Positions 40,766-48,894 of a stretch of 49,104 nucleotides of DNA are shown here, one piece after another. Position 1 is the stretch's first letter, and each line of letters begins with the position of its first letter. Location of the stretch: positions 1 through 49,104 of the forward strand of contig NZ_JXIQ01000097.1 in NCBI RefSeq assembly GCF_000934845.1, read 5' to 3'. A program made the translations under genes and the position numbers. The stretch comes from Mesobacillus subterraneus (GTDB taxonomy: Bacteria > Bacillota > Bacilli > Bacillales > Cytobacillaceae). The notes below the pieces were generated by a model. It saw only the letters and a list, made by a program, of their open reading frames with translations, searched no databases and was not told where the DNA came from.

Positions 40766-42298
40766 CTATTCTTCCTGCTTTACTTTTGCTTGAATTCCAT
40801 TCCGAATTTCATCTGTAGATGCTTCGATGCTGTTTTTGACATTGGCTTTTCCTGAGAAGTTCTCGATCAGTTCTTTGACATCAATACCTGATGATGCTTT
40901 TAGTGATTCCTGGAGTGTTGACATTAAATTCGTCGCATAGCTGGTTACTTTGTTTGCTCCGCCATTGGGCCCACTGCTACCAGTATCGACAACGGTAATT
41001 TTATCTATGTTGCCAAGAGGAGCTGCTATCTGCTTCGCGTATTCAGGAAGCATTTTTACGATCATATCGAGAATAGCTGCCTGGCCAAACTGTTCAAATG
41101 CCTCGGCAATCTTTTCTTTTGCCTCTGCTTCCGCGATTCCTTTCAGGCGGATGATTTCAGCTTCTGTTTCCCCCTGTGCTCGCTCGGCATCAGCCTTTGC
41201 GAGTCCATCCATGCGGATTCTTTCTGCTTCGGCACGAGCCATTGCTTCAATGCGGTATTTATTTGCATCTGCTTCGGCGATTTGTCTTGCTTTGTCTGCG
41301 GCTGCAGATTGCTCAACTGAGTAGCGGTCTGCATCGGCTTTTTTCTTGACCTCGGAATCATATTGCCGTTCACGGCGGAGAATTTCTTTTTCCTCGAGCT
41401 CGATTTGCTTTTGGCGCTCGATGATCTTGACCTGCATTTCCTGTTCTGTTACCTCTTGCTGGGCTCGGGCATTTTCGAGGTCATATGCTTGGTCGGCACG
41501 AGCCTTGGCAATGTCTTGTTCACGGCGGAACTCAGCCCTTTTCAACCCATTGATTTTTTCAGCTTCGGCGATTTCAGTCGCACGTTCAAATTCGGCTTTC
41601 TTCGCTTCTTTATCTGCTTCCGCTTTTTTGATGCGTGTTTCTTTTTCTGCATCAGCAGTTGCGATATCTGCATCACGTTTTACTTGGGCAATTCGAGGTT
41701 TCCCTAGAGAATCAAGGTACCCATTTTTGTCTCGGACATCTTTAATCGTAAACGAAACAATCACTAATCCCATTTTTGCAAGATCCTGGGAAGCAACGCG
41801 CTGGACTTCCTGGGAGAATTTATCACGATTTTTATAGATTTCTTCGACAGTCATCGATCCTAAAATCGATCGAAGATGCCCTTCTAATACTTCTTTCGCT
41901 TCATTTTCCCGATCTTCTTTTGACTTGCCAAGGAACTGTTCAGCAGCAGTGGCGATTTCAATAATGGATCCGCCAATTTTGATTATCGCAGTACCGTCTG
42001 CCATCACGGGTACTCCCTGTTCTGTGTAGACCTCCGGAGTTGTTACTTCAAGTTTACTGGACAGCAGGCTGAGCGGGCGAGATTGTTGAAACACCGGAAG
42101 GATGAATGTACCCCCGCCCCTGATGATCTTGATCTTATTATTCGATTCATCTGTATGCACATTGCGGCTGCCAAGGAAACTTCCTGTCACAATCAAGGCT
42201 TCATCCGGTCCAGCCGTTTTGTATTTTGTGATGAAAACGGCGACCAATGCGATGAGTAAAAAAACTACAAAACCAATTACGATAAACATTAGATCCAT
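40766..42298 (-). CDS. floT: Flotillin-like membrane scaffold protein FloT
   Basis: A 510-residue protein. An N-terminal membrane segment (about residues 2-24) is followed by the SPFH/PHB domain (GGTFILPVFQQSRPLSLLS, VPVMADGTAIIKIGG) and a long coiled coil (about 220-400) rich in repeated AEA, KKAEAD and QEVTEQEMQ segments. The C-terminus has PLGNIDKITVVDTGSSG, typical of FloT. It builds functional membrane microdomains. GGAGGAG lies 5 bases before the ATG. It is preceded by yuaF, 11 bp away, under a SigW promoter, as in B. subtilis yuaF-floT-yuaI; no yuaI homologue follows here. Confidence 0.92.
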   Translation of the reverse strand: MDLMFIVIGFVVFLLIALVAVFITKYKTAGPDEALIVTGSFLGSRNVHTDESNNKIKIIRGGGTFILPVFQQSRPLSLLSSKLEVTTPEVYTEQGVPVMADGTAIIKIGGSIIEIATAAEQFLGKSKEDRENEAKEVLEGHLRSILGSMTVEEIYKNRDKFSQEVQRVASQDLAKMGLVIVSFTIKDVRDKNGYLDSLGKPRIAQVKRDADIATADAEKETRIKKAEADKEAKKAEFERATEIAEAEKINGLKRAEFRREQDIAKARADQAYDLENARAQQEVTEQEMQVKIIERQKQIELEEKEILRRERQYDSEVKKKADADRYSVEQSAAADKARQIAEADANKYRIEAMARAEAERIRMDGLAKADAERAQGETEAEIIRLKGIAEAEAKEKIAEAFEQFGQAAILDMIVKMLPEYAKQIAAPLGNIDKITVVDTGSSGPNGGANKVTSYATNLMSTLQESLKASSGIDVKELIENFSGKANVKNSIEASTDEIRNGIQAKVKQEE

Positions 42299-42309
42299 AC
42301 CTTCTCCTC

Positions 42310-42831
42310 CTAAAAATCGGTCTCTAATTCTTCATATAATTTTACTTGCAGCACTCCGTTTTCAATGTCGATCACGAGTACTTTTTTGCCATAAGGAATA
42401 TTGGTGTTTGTGAAGCTGACTGCCGGTTTGGAGATGCGGCCACTTATATTCTCAAGCAAGACTTCCCCATATCCATCTGACGGAATCCCAGTGATGACGG
42501 TACCAATTCTTCCCCGCAAGTCACTCTCTTTGTAGACAAGTGACTCCTCAGCTTTCGATAAAGGAAGTAACACAAACACATTCATTAAAGTGACAAGAAT
42601 AAGAGCAATAATGGCTGCTGCTCCAGCAATCAACAAGCTGTTCAGCCTAGTGAAAATTTCGCTTAAATATCCCCCTGCAGAAAAAATTGTCACAAATGAA
42701 AAAATCAATGTCGGATTCACAAAAGGAATTGCTTCTGTCAGTCCTTCAAGGGCGTCACCGAAAAAAAGATAAAGAATCGTGATAACACCCGAAATCACCA
42801 ATCCGTATAAGTAAATTGTTTCTATCGGCAT
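42310..42831 (-). CDS. yuaF: NfeD-family membrane protein YuaF, flotillin partner
   Basis: A 173-residue protein with three or four membrane helices (about 5-25, 43-60, 70-95) and a C-terminal soluble OB-fold domain (ESDLRGRIGTVITGIPSDGYGEVLLE ... GKKVLVIDIENGVLQVK). This is the short NfeD type without the protease domain, coded next to flotillin as in B. subtilis. The start is the ATG encoding MPIETIYL, with GGGGTG 7 bases upstream; TTG two codons earlier is an alternative. A SigW promoter lies about 70 bp upstream. Confidence 0.88.
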   Translation of the reverse strand: MPIETIYLYGLVISGVITILYLFFGDALEGLTEAIPFVNPTLIFSFVTIFSAGGYLSEIFTRLNSLLIAGAAAIIALILVTLMNVFVLLPLSKAEESLVYKESDLRGRIGTVITGIPSDGYGEVLLENISGRISKPAVSFTNTNIPYGKKVLVIDIENGVLQVKLYEELETDF

Positions 42832-42899
42832 GCCCAATCACCCCTCGCTAAAATCGAAATTCCTACCCTCCCTTATTCCATATATTTCTTGATATGTAA

Positions 42900-42925
42900 T
42901 ACGATTGAACTGGAAAAAAGTTTCA
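42900..42925 (-). promoter_or_regulatory. SigW promoter of yuaF-floT
   Basis: On the minus strand TGAAAC and CGTA are separated by exactly 16 bases, matching the SigW consensus perfectly. B. subtilis yuaF-floT is a known SigW target, so membrane-active antibiotics or envelope stress should induce this operon. Confidence 0.85.
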
Positions 42926-42995
42926 AGCTTTATTAAAATGATTCATTTCTCCTTCACTGGATGCAAATTAGTCCTTGACCGAAAATAAGCTTAGC

Positions 42996-43045
42996 GAAAA
43001 AAGACCGCAAAGAGATTCGATGGAAATCGACCCTCTCTGCAGTCT
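42996..43045 (-). terminator. Terminator of the BCCT transporter gene
   Basis: AGACTGCAGAGA and TCTCTTTGCGGTCT arms, with an inner TCGAT / ATCGA pairing, followed by TTTTTT on the minus strand. Confidence 0.8.
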
Positions 43046-43070
43046 AAATCTGTTTGCAGGCTTCCTGGCA

Positions 43071-44633
43071 TTATTTTTTATTTTTATCCTGTTCATTGCT
43101 TGCCGCTTTCTCCAGTCTCCTGAATCTCCTTAAATCTGCCGGTCTAATTGGCAATGGTTCTTTTTTCAGGAGCTTAAGGATCGAAAATATCAACAGCAGA
43201 AGCAAGACTGTAAATGGAAGTGCGGCAATTAAGGAAGCAGTCTGTAAAGCTTCCAGTCCACCGGCGTATAGAAGGACTGCAGAAATAGCAGCCATTAGTG
43301 TACCCCAGACAATTTTAGCAAAAATGGGAGGATTTAAGCTTCCAGATGTGGTCATACTTGCAAGGATATAGGTTGCTGAATCTGCTGAAGTGACCAGAAA
43401 TGTGAAAATCAAAATAATCGATAGAATCGATAGGATGGTTGACATTGGTAAAACTTCAAATGTCTTGAATAAAGCAGATGTTAAATCAGCATCGACTGCT
43501 GCAGCAATACCCGTGTCATTCTGCAGATCATTCCATAATGCCGTCCCGCCGAATGCGGCAATCCATAGACAAGCGATCACAGGAGGAATCACCATGACAC
43601 CAAAAATATATTCGCGTATTGTTCTGCCCTTTGAAACCCGGGCCACGAATGCCCCAACAAATGGCGACCAGGCAATAGCCCATGCCCAGTAGAAGATTGT
43701 CCAGTCCCTTGTCCAGGTTCCTTCCTGGTAAGGCTGCAGCCTGAGGCTGTACTGAATGAAGTTGGCAAAATAATCCCCGATTGCAAGTGTGAAGCTTTCC
43801 AAAATAAAAACAGTAGGCCCGGCAATCAGAACGAACAATAAGAGAACCAGGGCAAGTCCTAGATTTAGATTGCTCAACATCGCAATTCCTTTATTAAGCC
43901 CAGTGGAAGAAGAAATCATATAGGCAATGAAAATGACTAAAATAATCCCCAATTGAATCATGATTGAATTCTCCGTATCAAAAACAGCATTCAATCCGCC
44001 ATTCATTTGCAGAACACCAAGCCCCACAGATGTGGCGATTCCCATCACCGTTGCAATAACTGCGAGTGTGTCAATCGTATTTTTCACTACAGGCTTTGTA
44101 CCTGTAATCGGCTCAAGAGCTGTAGAAACCAAGCCGTCTTTTTGTTTCCTGAACTGAAGGAAACCAATTACCAATCCAACAATCGCAAACACGGACCACT
44201 GACTTACACCCCAGTGAAAAAAGGAATATCCCATCGCAACTCTTGCTGCACTGCGGGATTCCCCTTCTATATTTGAAAACGGAGTAGCGAAGAAATGACT
44301 CATTGGTTCTGCGATTCCCCAGAAAACAAGCCCTGCTCCGAATCCAGCTGAAAAAAGCATGCCAATCCAGGTGAAAAAGGAGAATTCAGGTTTTTCTCCT
44401 TCACCGCCAAGGCGGATGGATCCATATTTACTAACAGCCAGTCCAATCAGGAATAAAACAATAATGAACACGGCAAGCAAATAGAACCAGCCAAAATTCA
44501 CCGTCGTAAATCGAAACAAATCACCAGCTACCGCGCCAAATCTCTTAGGCATGGCAGCACCAACTACGACGAACAATAAGATCACCGCAGCTGAAACTGT
44601 AAAAACAAAGTTCGATAAAATATTTTTGAGCAT
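43071..44633 (-). CDS. BCCT-family glycine betaine/choline transporter, OpuD type
   Basis: A 520-residue transporter with twelve predicted helices. The BCCT hallmarks are present: the glycine-rich GMLFSAGFGAGLVFWGIAEP in helix 3 and FHWGVSQWSVFAIVGL, plus the tryptophan-rich WTIFYWAWAIAWSPFVGAFVARVSKG, the substrate-binding segment of BetP/OpuD. It imports osmoprotectants with sodium under osmotic stress. The frame opens at 44708, but GGAGG lies 5 bases before the ATG at 44633. Dispersed repeat copy C lies just upstream, inside that spurious extension. Confidence 0.9.
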   Translation of the reverse strand: MLKNILSNFVFTVSAAVILLFVVVGAAMPKRFGAVAGDLFRFTTVNFGWFYLLAVFIIVLFLIGLAVSKYGSIRLGGEGEKPEFSFFTWIGMLFSAGFGAGLVFWGIAEPMSHFFATPFSNIEGESRSAARVAMGYSFFHWGVSQWSVFAIVGLVIGFLQFRKQKDGLVSTALEPITGTKPVVKNTIDTLAVIATVMGIATSVGLGVLQMNGGLNAVFDTENSIMIQLGIILVIFIAYMISSSTGLNKGIAMLSNLNLGLALVLLLFVLIAGPTVFILESFTLAIGDYFANFIQYSLRLQPYQEGTWTRDWTIFYWAWAIAWSPFVGAFVARVSKGRTIREYIFGVMVIPPVIACLWIAAFGGTALWNDLQNDTGIAAAVDADLTSALFKTFEVLPMSTILSILSIILIFTFLVTSADSATYILASMTTSGSLNPPIFAKIVWGTLMAAISAVLLYAGGLEALQTASLIAALPFTVLLLLLIFSILKLLKKEPLPIRPADLRRFRRLEKAASNEQDKNKK

Positions 44634-44676
44634 GTCAGCCTCCATAAGATCTATGATTTTTCCGTAATGCAAAAAG

Positions 44677-44785
44677 AAAAGCGCAAGCGCCTTGGTCAGC
44701 CCCGACAAACGCTGCCCGCCTAGAATGCCACGTCCTGTGCCTCGGATTGCCGACCAGAGAAGTCGTTCTTTCTTATTCTTTTTAG
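44677..44785. repeat. Dispersed intergenic repeat, copy C
   Basis: Left part: an AAGCGCAAGCGCCTTGG palindromic start. Right part: CCTGTGCCTCGGATTGCCGA and CAGAGAAGTCGTTCTTTCTT, which align with copy B and copy A. It lies between the amino-acid ABC operon and the BCCT gene. Confidence 0.6.
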
Positions 44786-44866
44786 TTAATTTGTATTCTG
44801 CATTCTTTTTCCCTTAAATATCCTCAACGCAACGAACTTTTCCCGCTTGTTCCCGTCCAATAAACA

Positions 44867-44888
44867 AACGCTTAGAAGCCTAAGCGTT
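44867..44888 (-). terminator. Terminator of the amino-acid ABC operon
   Basis: Perfect stem AACGCTTAG / CTAAGCGTT with a 4-base loop followed by TGTTTATT on the minus strand. Confidence 0.75.
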
Positions 44889-44894
44889 CAAACA

Positions 44895-45632
44895 TTAAAA
44901 AATATTGCTTAAAAACTCACGTGTGCGTTCTTCTGTTGGATTTTCAAAAAACTCTTCTGGCCGTCCGACTTCGACGATTCTGCCTCCATGCATGTATACA
45001 ACCCAATCAGCCACCTCGCGGGCAAATCCCATTTCATGTGTAACGACGACCATTGTCATTCCTTCTTCTGCAAGCTCCTTCATCGTTGTTAAAACTTCTC
45101 CAACTAATTCAGGATCGAGAGCTGAAGTTGGCTCATCAAACAACATGATGTCAGGTTTCATCGCTAGGGCTCTTGCAATAGCTACCCTTTGCTTCTGTCC
45201 ACCTGACAGCTTGGATGGATATACTTTTTCTTTATCGGCAAGTCCAACCTTTGCAAGTAGTTCTTTTGCCTCTTTGATCGCCTGTTCCTTGCTGACACCC
45301 TTCACATGGACTGGTGCCTCCATAATGTTCTCAATCACGTTTTTATGAGGAAATAGGTTAAAGTGCTGGAAAACCATGCCGATTTTCTGACGTACTTTAT
45401 TCAAATCATGGCTATCAGCATTAATTTCCTCCCCTTCAATGATAATTTGCCCATTATCTTTGATTTCCAAAAAGTTCAGGCAGCGCAGCAAGGTGCTTTT
45501 TCCCGAGCCGCTGGCGCCAATCAGGCAGACCACGTCACTTTCTTTGACATTTATATCGACATCCTTCAATACATGAAGATCGCCAAATGATTTATTCAAT
45601 TTCTTAACTTCAATCATATCCCGTCCGTCCAA
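44895..45632 (-). CDS. Amino-acid ABC transporter ATPase, polar amino acid type
   Basis: A 245-residue ATPase with Walker [10 protein letters not shown], signature LSGGQKQR, Walker [15 protein letters not shown] and switch VVTHEMGFA. It belongs to the GlnQ/TcyC-like group. GGAGG lies 7 bases before the TTG at 45632; the next ATG (45617, MIEVKKL) is a possible alternative. It follows the permease gene by 13 bp. The specific amino acid (glutamine, arginine or cystine type) cannot be decided from this subunit. Confidence 0.88.
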   Translation of the reverse strand: MDGRDMIEVKKLNKSFGDLHVLKDVDINVKESDVVCLIGASGSGKSTLLRCLNFLEIKDNGQIIIEGEEINADSHDLNKVRQKIGMVFQHFNLFPHKNVIENIMEAPVHVKGVSKEQAIKEAKELLAKVGLADKEKVYPSKLSGGQKQRVAIARALAMKPDIMLFDEPTSALDPELVGEVLTTMKELAEEGMTMVVVTHEMGFAREVADWVVYMHGGRIVEVGRPEEFFENPTEERTREFLSNIF

Positions 45633-45645
45633 ATTTATTTCCTCC

Positions 45646-46305
45646 TTAGTCACTTACGGATAGTTTTTTCTCAAGCAATCTAACTACAATAGATATCAAA
45701 TAAACAAGGAATAGATAGTAAACGGCAACTATGAGCAAATAGGTCATATTGTCAAAATCGTTTGATCCCATTGTTGTTGCGACATTGAATAATTCATACA
45801 TTCCAATGAAGGCTGCTAGTGATGAATCCTTGAGGCCGATGATGAATTGATTCCCAAGCGGAGGCAGGGCACGGCGAAAAGCTTGTGGCAGGATAATTCG
45901 TCTCATGCTAAGGGATCTGCTCATTCCTAGAGACCGACCTGCTTCCATCTGGCCTTTGTCAATGGATTGGATAGTTCCTCGGAAGATTTCCGCAATATAC
46001 GCCCCGTTATGGAAAGCAAGACCAAGTGCTACTGACCAGAAGGCCGATATATTAAAACTCGTCATTCCAAAATAGAAGATAAAAATCTGGACAATTAATG
46101 GAGTTCCTCTAACCAGATAAATATAGGCATCCGCAATCCATTGCAATACTTTGACTCCTGAAATTTTTAAAAAGGCGAAAAATAGCCCAATAAAAATTGC
46201 GATTAAAATCGAAATTGCTGTAACTTGCAACGTGAGCATCATGCCTTTGAGAAAGACATCATACGTGGCAAAAAAAACATCTATAACATGCGTTAGGCTT
46301 GGCAA
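45646..46305 (-). CDS. Amino-acid ABC transporter permease
   Basis: A 219-residue permease with five membrane spans of the polar-amino-acid family. It has the conserved [17 protein letters not shown] and [19 protein letters not shown] and the [20 protein letters not shown] ATPase-contact loop. The start is TTG with GGGAG 11 bases upstream, a weak start; no better in-frame start precedes it. It lies between the binding protein and the ATPase in one operon. Confidence 0.85.
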   Translation of the reverse strand: MPSLTHVIDVFFATYDVFLKGMMLTLQVTAISILIAIFIGLFFAFLKISGVKVLQWIADAYIYLVRGTPLIVQIFIFYFGMTSFNISAFWSVALGLAFHNGAYIAEIFRGTIQSIDKGQMEAGRSLGMSRSLSMRRIILPQAFRRALPPLGNQFIIGLKDSSLAAFIGMYELFNVATTMGSNDFDNMTYLLIVAVYYLFLVYLISIVVRLLEKKLSVSD

Positions 46306-46379
46306 AATACATTCAACTCCCTATTGGCTCATATTCATTCATTCATTCATGTTATCAAACAGGATATTTAAGCAGAAAC

Positions 46380-46404
46380 GAATGTGCGGGATAACCGCAC
46401 ATTC
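46380..46404 (-). terminator. Hairpin between the binding protein and permease genes
   Basis: Perfect 10-bp stem GAATGTGCGG / CCGCACATTC with a 5-base loop. With only a short T run it probably works as a partial terminator or mRNA-stabilising hairpin, which keeps the binding protein in excess. Confidence 0.7.
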
Positions 46405-46422
46405 GCCAAAGTTAACAACCTA

Positions 46423-47208
46423 TTATTCCGGTTTGACCGTGATGTCTTCACCAAAATAGTTTTCACTGATTTTTTTCAACGTTCCATTTTCTCTCAAAGT
46501 ATCCAAGGCTTCGTTGACTTTTTTCAGCAGTTCATCGTTGTCTTTGGCTATTGCAATTGCCTGCTCGCTTCGGCCAAGAAGCTCTTTTCCTTCAATCTCA
46601 AGGCCAGCGCCAATTGCTTCCTTACCTGTAATAAAGTCCGTTATAACAGCGTCGTGCCTGTTGTTGGCTAACGCTTCCAAAGCAGTTACGTCACTGTCAT
46701 AAAGCACAATATTATCTGTCACTTCTTCAGCAGATGTTGCATAAGTGGACCCTTTTGCAACAGCTATTTCCAATCCTTCTAAATCTGAAAGCTTCTCAAC
46801 CTTACTGTCAGGTCTGACAAAAATCTGCGGTCCCGAATAGTAGTATGGAGTAGAAAAATCAACATGCTGCGACCGTTCTTCATTGATGGTATGACTTGCC
46901 ACAGCAGCATCAAAGCGTCCTGTTTTCACACCTTCCACAATGCTCGCAAACTTGAATTTTTGTTGGTTCGGTTCTAGACCGAGCTCCTTAGCTACTGCTT
47001 CGGCGACATCGATGTCAAAACCAGTCATCTGTCCCTCTCCATTCGTTACGCTGAATGGCTTGAATTCACCCGAGGACGCAAAAGTGAACTTTCCGTTCTC
47101 AGCCAGCTTCATTCCGCCTGCACCTGATGTTGTTTCCTCGCTGCCACAAGCAGCCAGTAGACCTGAAATGGTCACAATAGAAATAATTAACGAAACTATT
47201 TTCTTCAC
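46423..47208 (-). CDS. Amino-acid-binding lipoprotein of an ABC transporter
   Basis: A 261-residue solute-binding protein, family 3. The lipobox is LLAAC after a 20-residue signal peptide (MKKIVSLIISIVTISGLLAAC). The body has GKFTFASSGEFKPFS, MTGFDIDVAEAVAKELG, DFSTPYYYSG and VAKGSTYATSAEE, typical of glutamine/arginine/cystine-type binding proteins. The start is GTG, with GGGGGAG 9 bases upstream. First gene of the operon. Confidence 0.88.
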   Translation of the reverse strand: MKKIVSLIISIVTISGLLAACGSEETTSGAGGMKLAENGKFTFASSGEFKPFSVTNGEGQMTGFDIDVAEAVAKELGLEPNQQKFKFASIVEGVKTGRFDAAVASHTINEERSQHVDFSTPYYYSGPQIFVRPDSKVEKLSDLEGLEIAVAKGSTYATSAEEVTDNIVLYDSDVTALEALANNRHDAVITDFITGKEAIGAGLEIEGKELLGRSEQAIAIAKDNDELLKKVNEALDTLRENGTLKKISENYFGEDITVKPE

Positions 47209-47586
47209 TGTTTAAAACTCCCCCTCATAATCTATAAACTTTTTATCTGTTAATCGGCATCATAAAATTATTTGAAAACCGCAACATTCAACCTTGCAAT
47301 CATCTACCCTCTTTTCTTCCGAACGAAACTTTTTCTGCAAAACAGTTCTTTTGACCTCTTACACAGGATAAGTTTACCTGGACAAGAATATATTTATAAA
47401 TATAATTGTAACAATCGTGTAATATTCATACAAAATCCTAATTGTCTGATAATTAACGAAAATAGGTGATAATACTTCTTCTCCTTCACTCAGCTTGGCG
47501 AGCCTCCCTATTCCCGTCCTATACTCATCGATGCGCTCGATTCTTCATTGTACGACAAGATATGCGGAAAAAACACACTATATAAA
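47209..47586. other. Intergenic region upstream of the amino-acid ABC operon
   Basis: About 380 bp with no gene on either strand. It must contain the ABC operon promoter, but no strong -35/-10 pair, riboswitch or T-box signal was recognised. The sequence is AT-rich. Confidence 0.4.
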
Positions 47587-47618
47587 AAAAGCCAGAACCA
47601 CTAAATGCATGGCCTGGC
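47587..47618 (-). terminator. Terminator of the 80-residue gene
   Basis: GCCAG...CTGGC arms with a nearby CCA/TGG pairing, followed by TTTTTTTATA on the minus strand. The gene's stop lies about 90 bp before it. Confidence 0.6.
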
Positions 47619-47704
47619 ATTACTCTAAAGATGTTATGAAGTTTTCAGAGGGGTAGACAAGAAAAATGGACGCGATCAAACTCCGGTGAAGTCAATAACG
47701 AACC

Positions 47705-47947
47705 TTACAACCACCTAAAACCTTTTCGTTCTTCTCCTTCTTCTCCCACATCAGAGTTGCTTTCTTCTTTTCTTTCATGATCTTCATCGGTATCAAGTGC
47801 CTGACTTTTTCGCGGACCATAAAAAGCGAAAGGGTGCCTTCTTTCCCCTTGCTGCTCTCTTTCCACGTCGTGAATGATTTTTACTTCCTTAGCATAGATT
47901 GTCAGTTGATCAACATGAATTTCCTTGCCCGGTTTTTCCTTTGACAT
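47705..47947 (-). CDS. Small hydrophilic protein, function unknown
   Basis: An 80-residue highly charged protein. The N-terminal half (MSKEKPGKEIHVDQLTIYAKEVKIIHD) looks like a short folded segment. The second half is acidic and low-complexity (DTDEDHERKEESNSDVGEEGEERKG cut into charged runs), ending in FRWL. GGAGG lies 7 bases before the ATG; an adjacent ATG one codon earlier is the alternative. I recall similar short Bacillus proteins near sporulation genes but cannot name a family. Confidence 0.55.
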   Translation of the reverse strand: MSKEKPGKEIHVDQLTIYAKEVKIIHDVEREQQGERRHPFAFYGPRKSQALDTDEDHERKEESNSDVGEEGEERKGFRWL

Positions 47948-48145
47948 CATTTCACCTCCAGTATTTTTGTTCAGTACTATTCTATTCTTTCTCTAGGGAA
48001 AGGGTATAGGCAATAACTTTTTCTCTTTTCCCATAATGAGGAAGTTAGATCTTGATTTTTAAGTTCCTGAGTTCGTTTATAATCATTCACCTGGGGAAAA
48101 ATTCAACAGACTATTTTTTAACCCTATGAAGGAGGTTCTAACTTC

Positions 48146-48625
48146 ATGTTCGGTTTTTCAGATTTTTTAAGTTTTCTCCTTGCCCTATTTTTCATTTATC
48201 CGATTGTTTCACTCGTCCATGAATTAGGACATTCCTTCTTTGCATGGCTGTTCGGCGGCAAATTCAGTTTTTCACTTGGACGAGGGAGAACAGTTTTTAA
48301 AAAAGGACCCTTTATCTTGAATAGCATGTATTTTTTGGATGCCTTTTGCGAATACGGCCAGTTAAAATGGAATAATAGGCTTACCCACTTTCTAGTCCAT
48401 GCCGGAGGAGTAATTTTTAATCTTGGCTCCGTAGTGGTCCTAAACATTCTGATTTCCAAAAATATCATAGAACCTCAAACATTTTTTGTCCAATATTCCT
48501 ATTTTTCAGTCTGGTTGGCAGCTTTTTCGTTGATACCAGTCGATTATGGAAATGAAAATTACAGTGACGGCCTTTCCATTTACCACGTCCTTAGAAACCA
48601 TAAATGGCCAAAATTAACCGGGTAA
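48146..48625 (+). CDS. M50-like membrane zinc metalloprotease, short form
   Basis: A 159-residue membrane protein with the zinc motif HELGH (H25-H29) inside the first membrane helix, as in site-2 proteases. Three or four hydrophobic spans follow, and a possible third ligand region, SLIPVDYGNENYSDG, occurs near residue 135. The usual NPDG or LDG motif is changed to NENYSDG. It is shorter than SpoIVFB or RseP and has no PDZ domain. GGAGG lies 10 bases before the ATG. Proteolytic activity is plausible but not certain. Monocistronic. Confidence 0.72.
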   Translation: MFGFSDFLSFLLALFFIYPIVSLVHELGHSFFAWLFGGKFSFSLGRGRTVFKKGPFILNSMYFLDAFCEYGQLKWNNRLTHFLVHAGGVIFNLGSVVVLNILISKNIIEPQTFFVQYSYFSVWLAAFSLIPVDYGNENYSDGLSIYHVLRNHKWPKLTG

Positions 48626-48634
48626 AGAAGAAAA

Positions 48635-48667
48635 GCCTGAATCCCTTGTTAATCAAAGGATTCAGGC
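48635..48667 (-). terminator. Terminator of the decayed tRNA-Val unit
   Basis: Perfect 10-bp stem GCCTGAATCC / GGATTCAGGC, followed on the minus strand by TTTTCTTC. The T run is on the minus strand, so it belongs to a transcript coming from the tRNA remnant. It may also stop the M50 gene on the plus strand. Confidence 0.65.
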
Positions 48668-48680
48668 GTCAGTTCCAATA

Positions 48681-48740
48681 TGATTCCTACTGGGTTCGAA
48701 CCAGCGACCTCTACCCTGTCAAGGAAAGCTCCCAAGTTGG
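48681..48740 (-). pseudogene. Remnant of a tRNA-Val (GAC) gene
   Basis: On the minus strand the run CCTTGACAGGGTAGAGGTC, then CTGGTTCGAACCCAG and AGGAATCA, matches the 3' half of a Bacillus tRNA-Val with anticodon GAC. The T arm is intact (GCTGG / CCAGT). The 5' acceptor strand and D arm are missing or scrambled, the anticodon stem no longer pairs, and CCA is absent. It is followed by a terminator-like hairpin. It is a pseudogene or an integration-site relic. Confidence 0.6.
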
Positions 48741-48894
48741 ATGTATTCCAAATTAATTTGAAGAACCCTTATTTGTCGGCTGTTTCAACGACCTATTTCC
48801 GATGTAAAATGGTGTGTTTGGAGGTACTATGAAAGAGTTTCACCCGCAGTTCACCCTCATAGTTAATTATTTAGATACGTTTCTGTACCAATAG
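48741..48894. other. Region between the tRNA remnant and the right-end fragments
   Basis: A 21-codon plus-strand frame (48829-48894, MKEFHPQFTLIVNYLDTF) has GGAGG 4 bases upstream but is too short to call a gene. Otherwise nothing recognisable is seen. Confidence 0.3.

Noticed and set aside
41346-41837. Plus-strand frame of 163 codons inside floT
   Set aside because: Serine/arginine-rich antisense of the alanine/glutamate coiled coil; not a gene.
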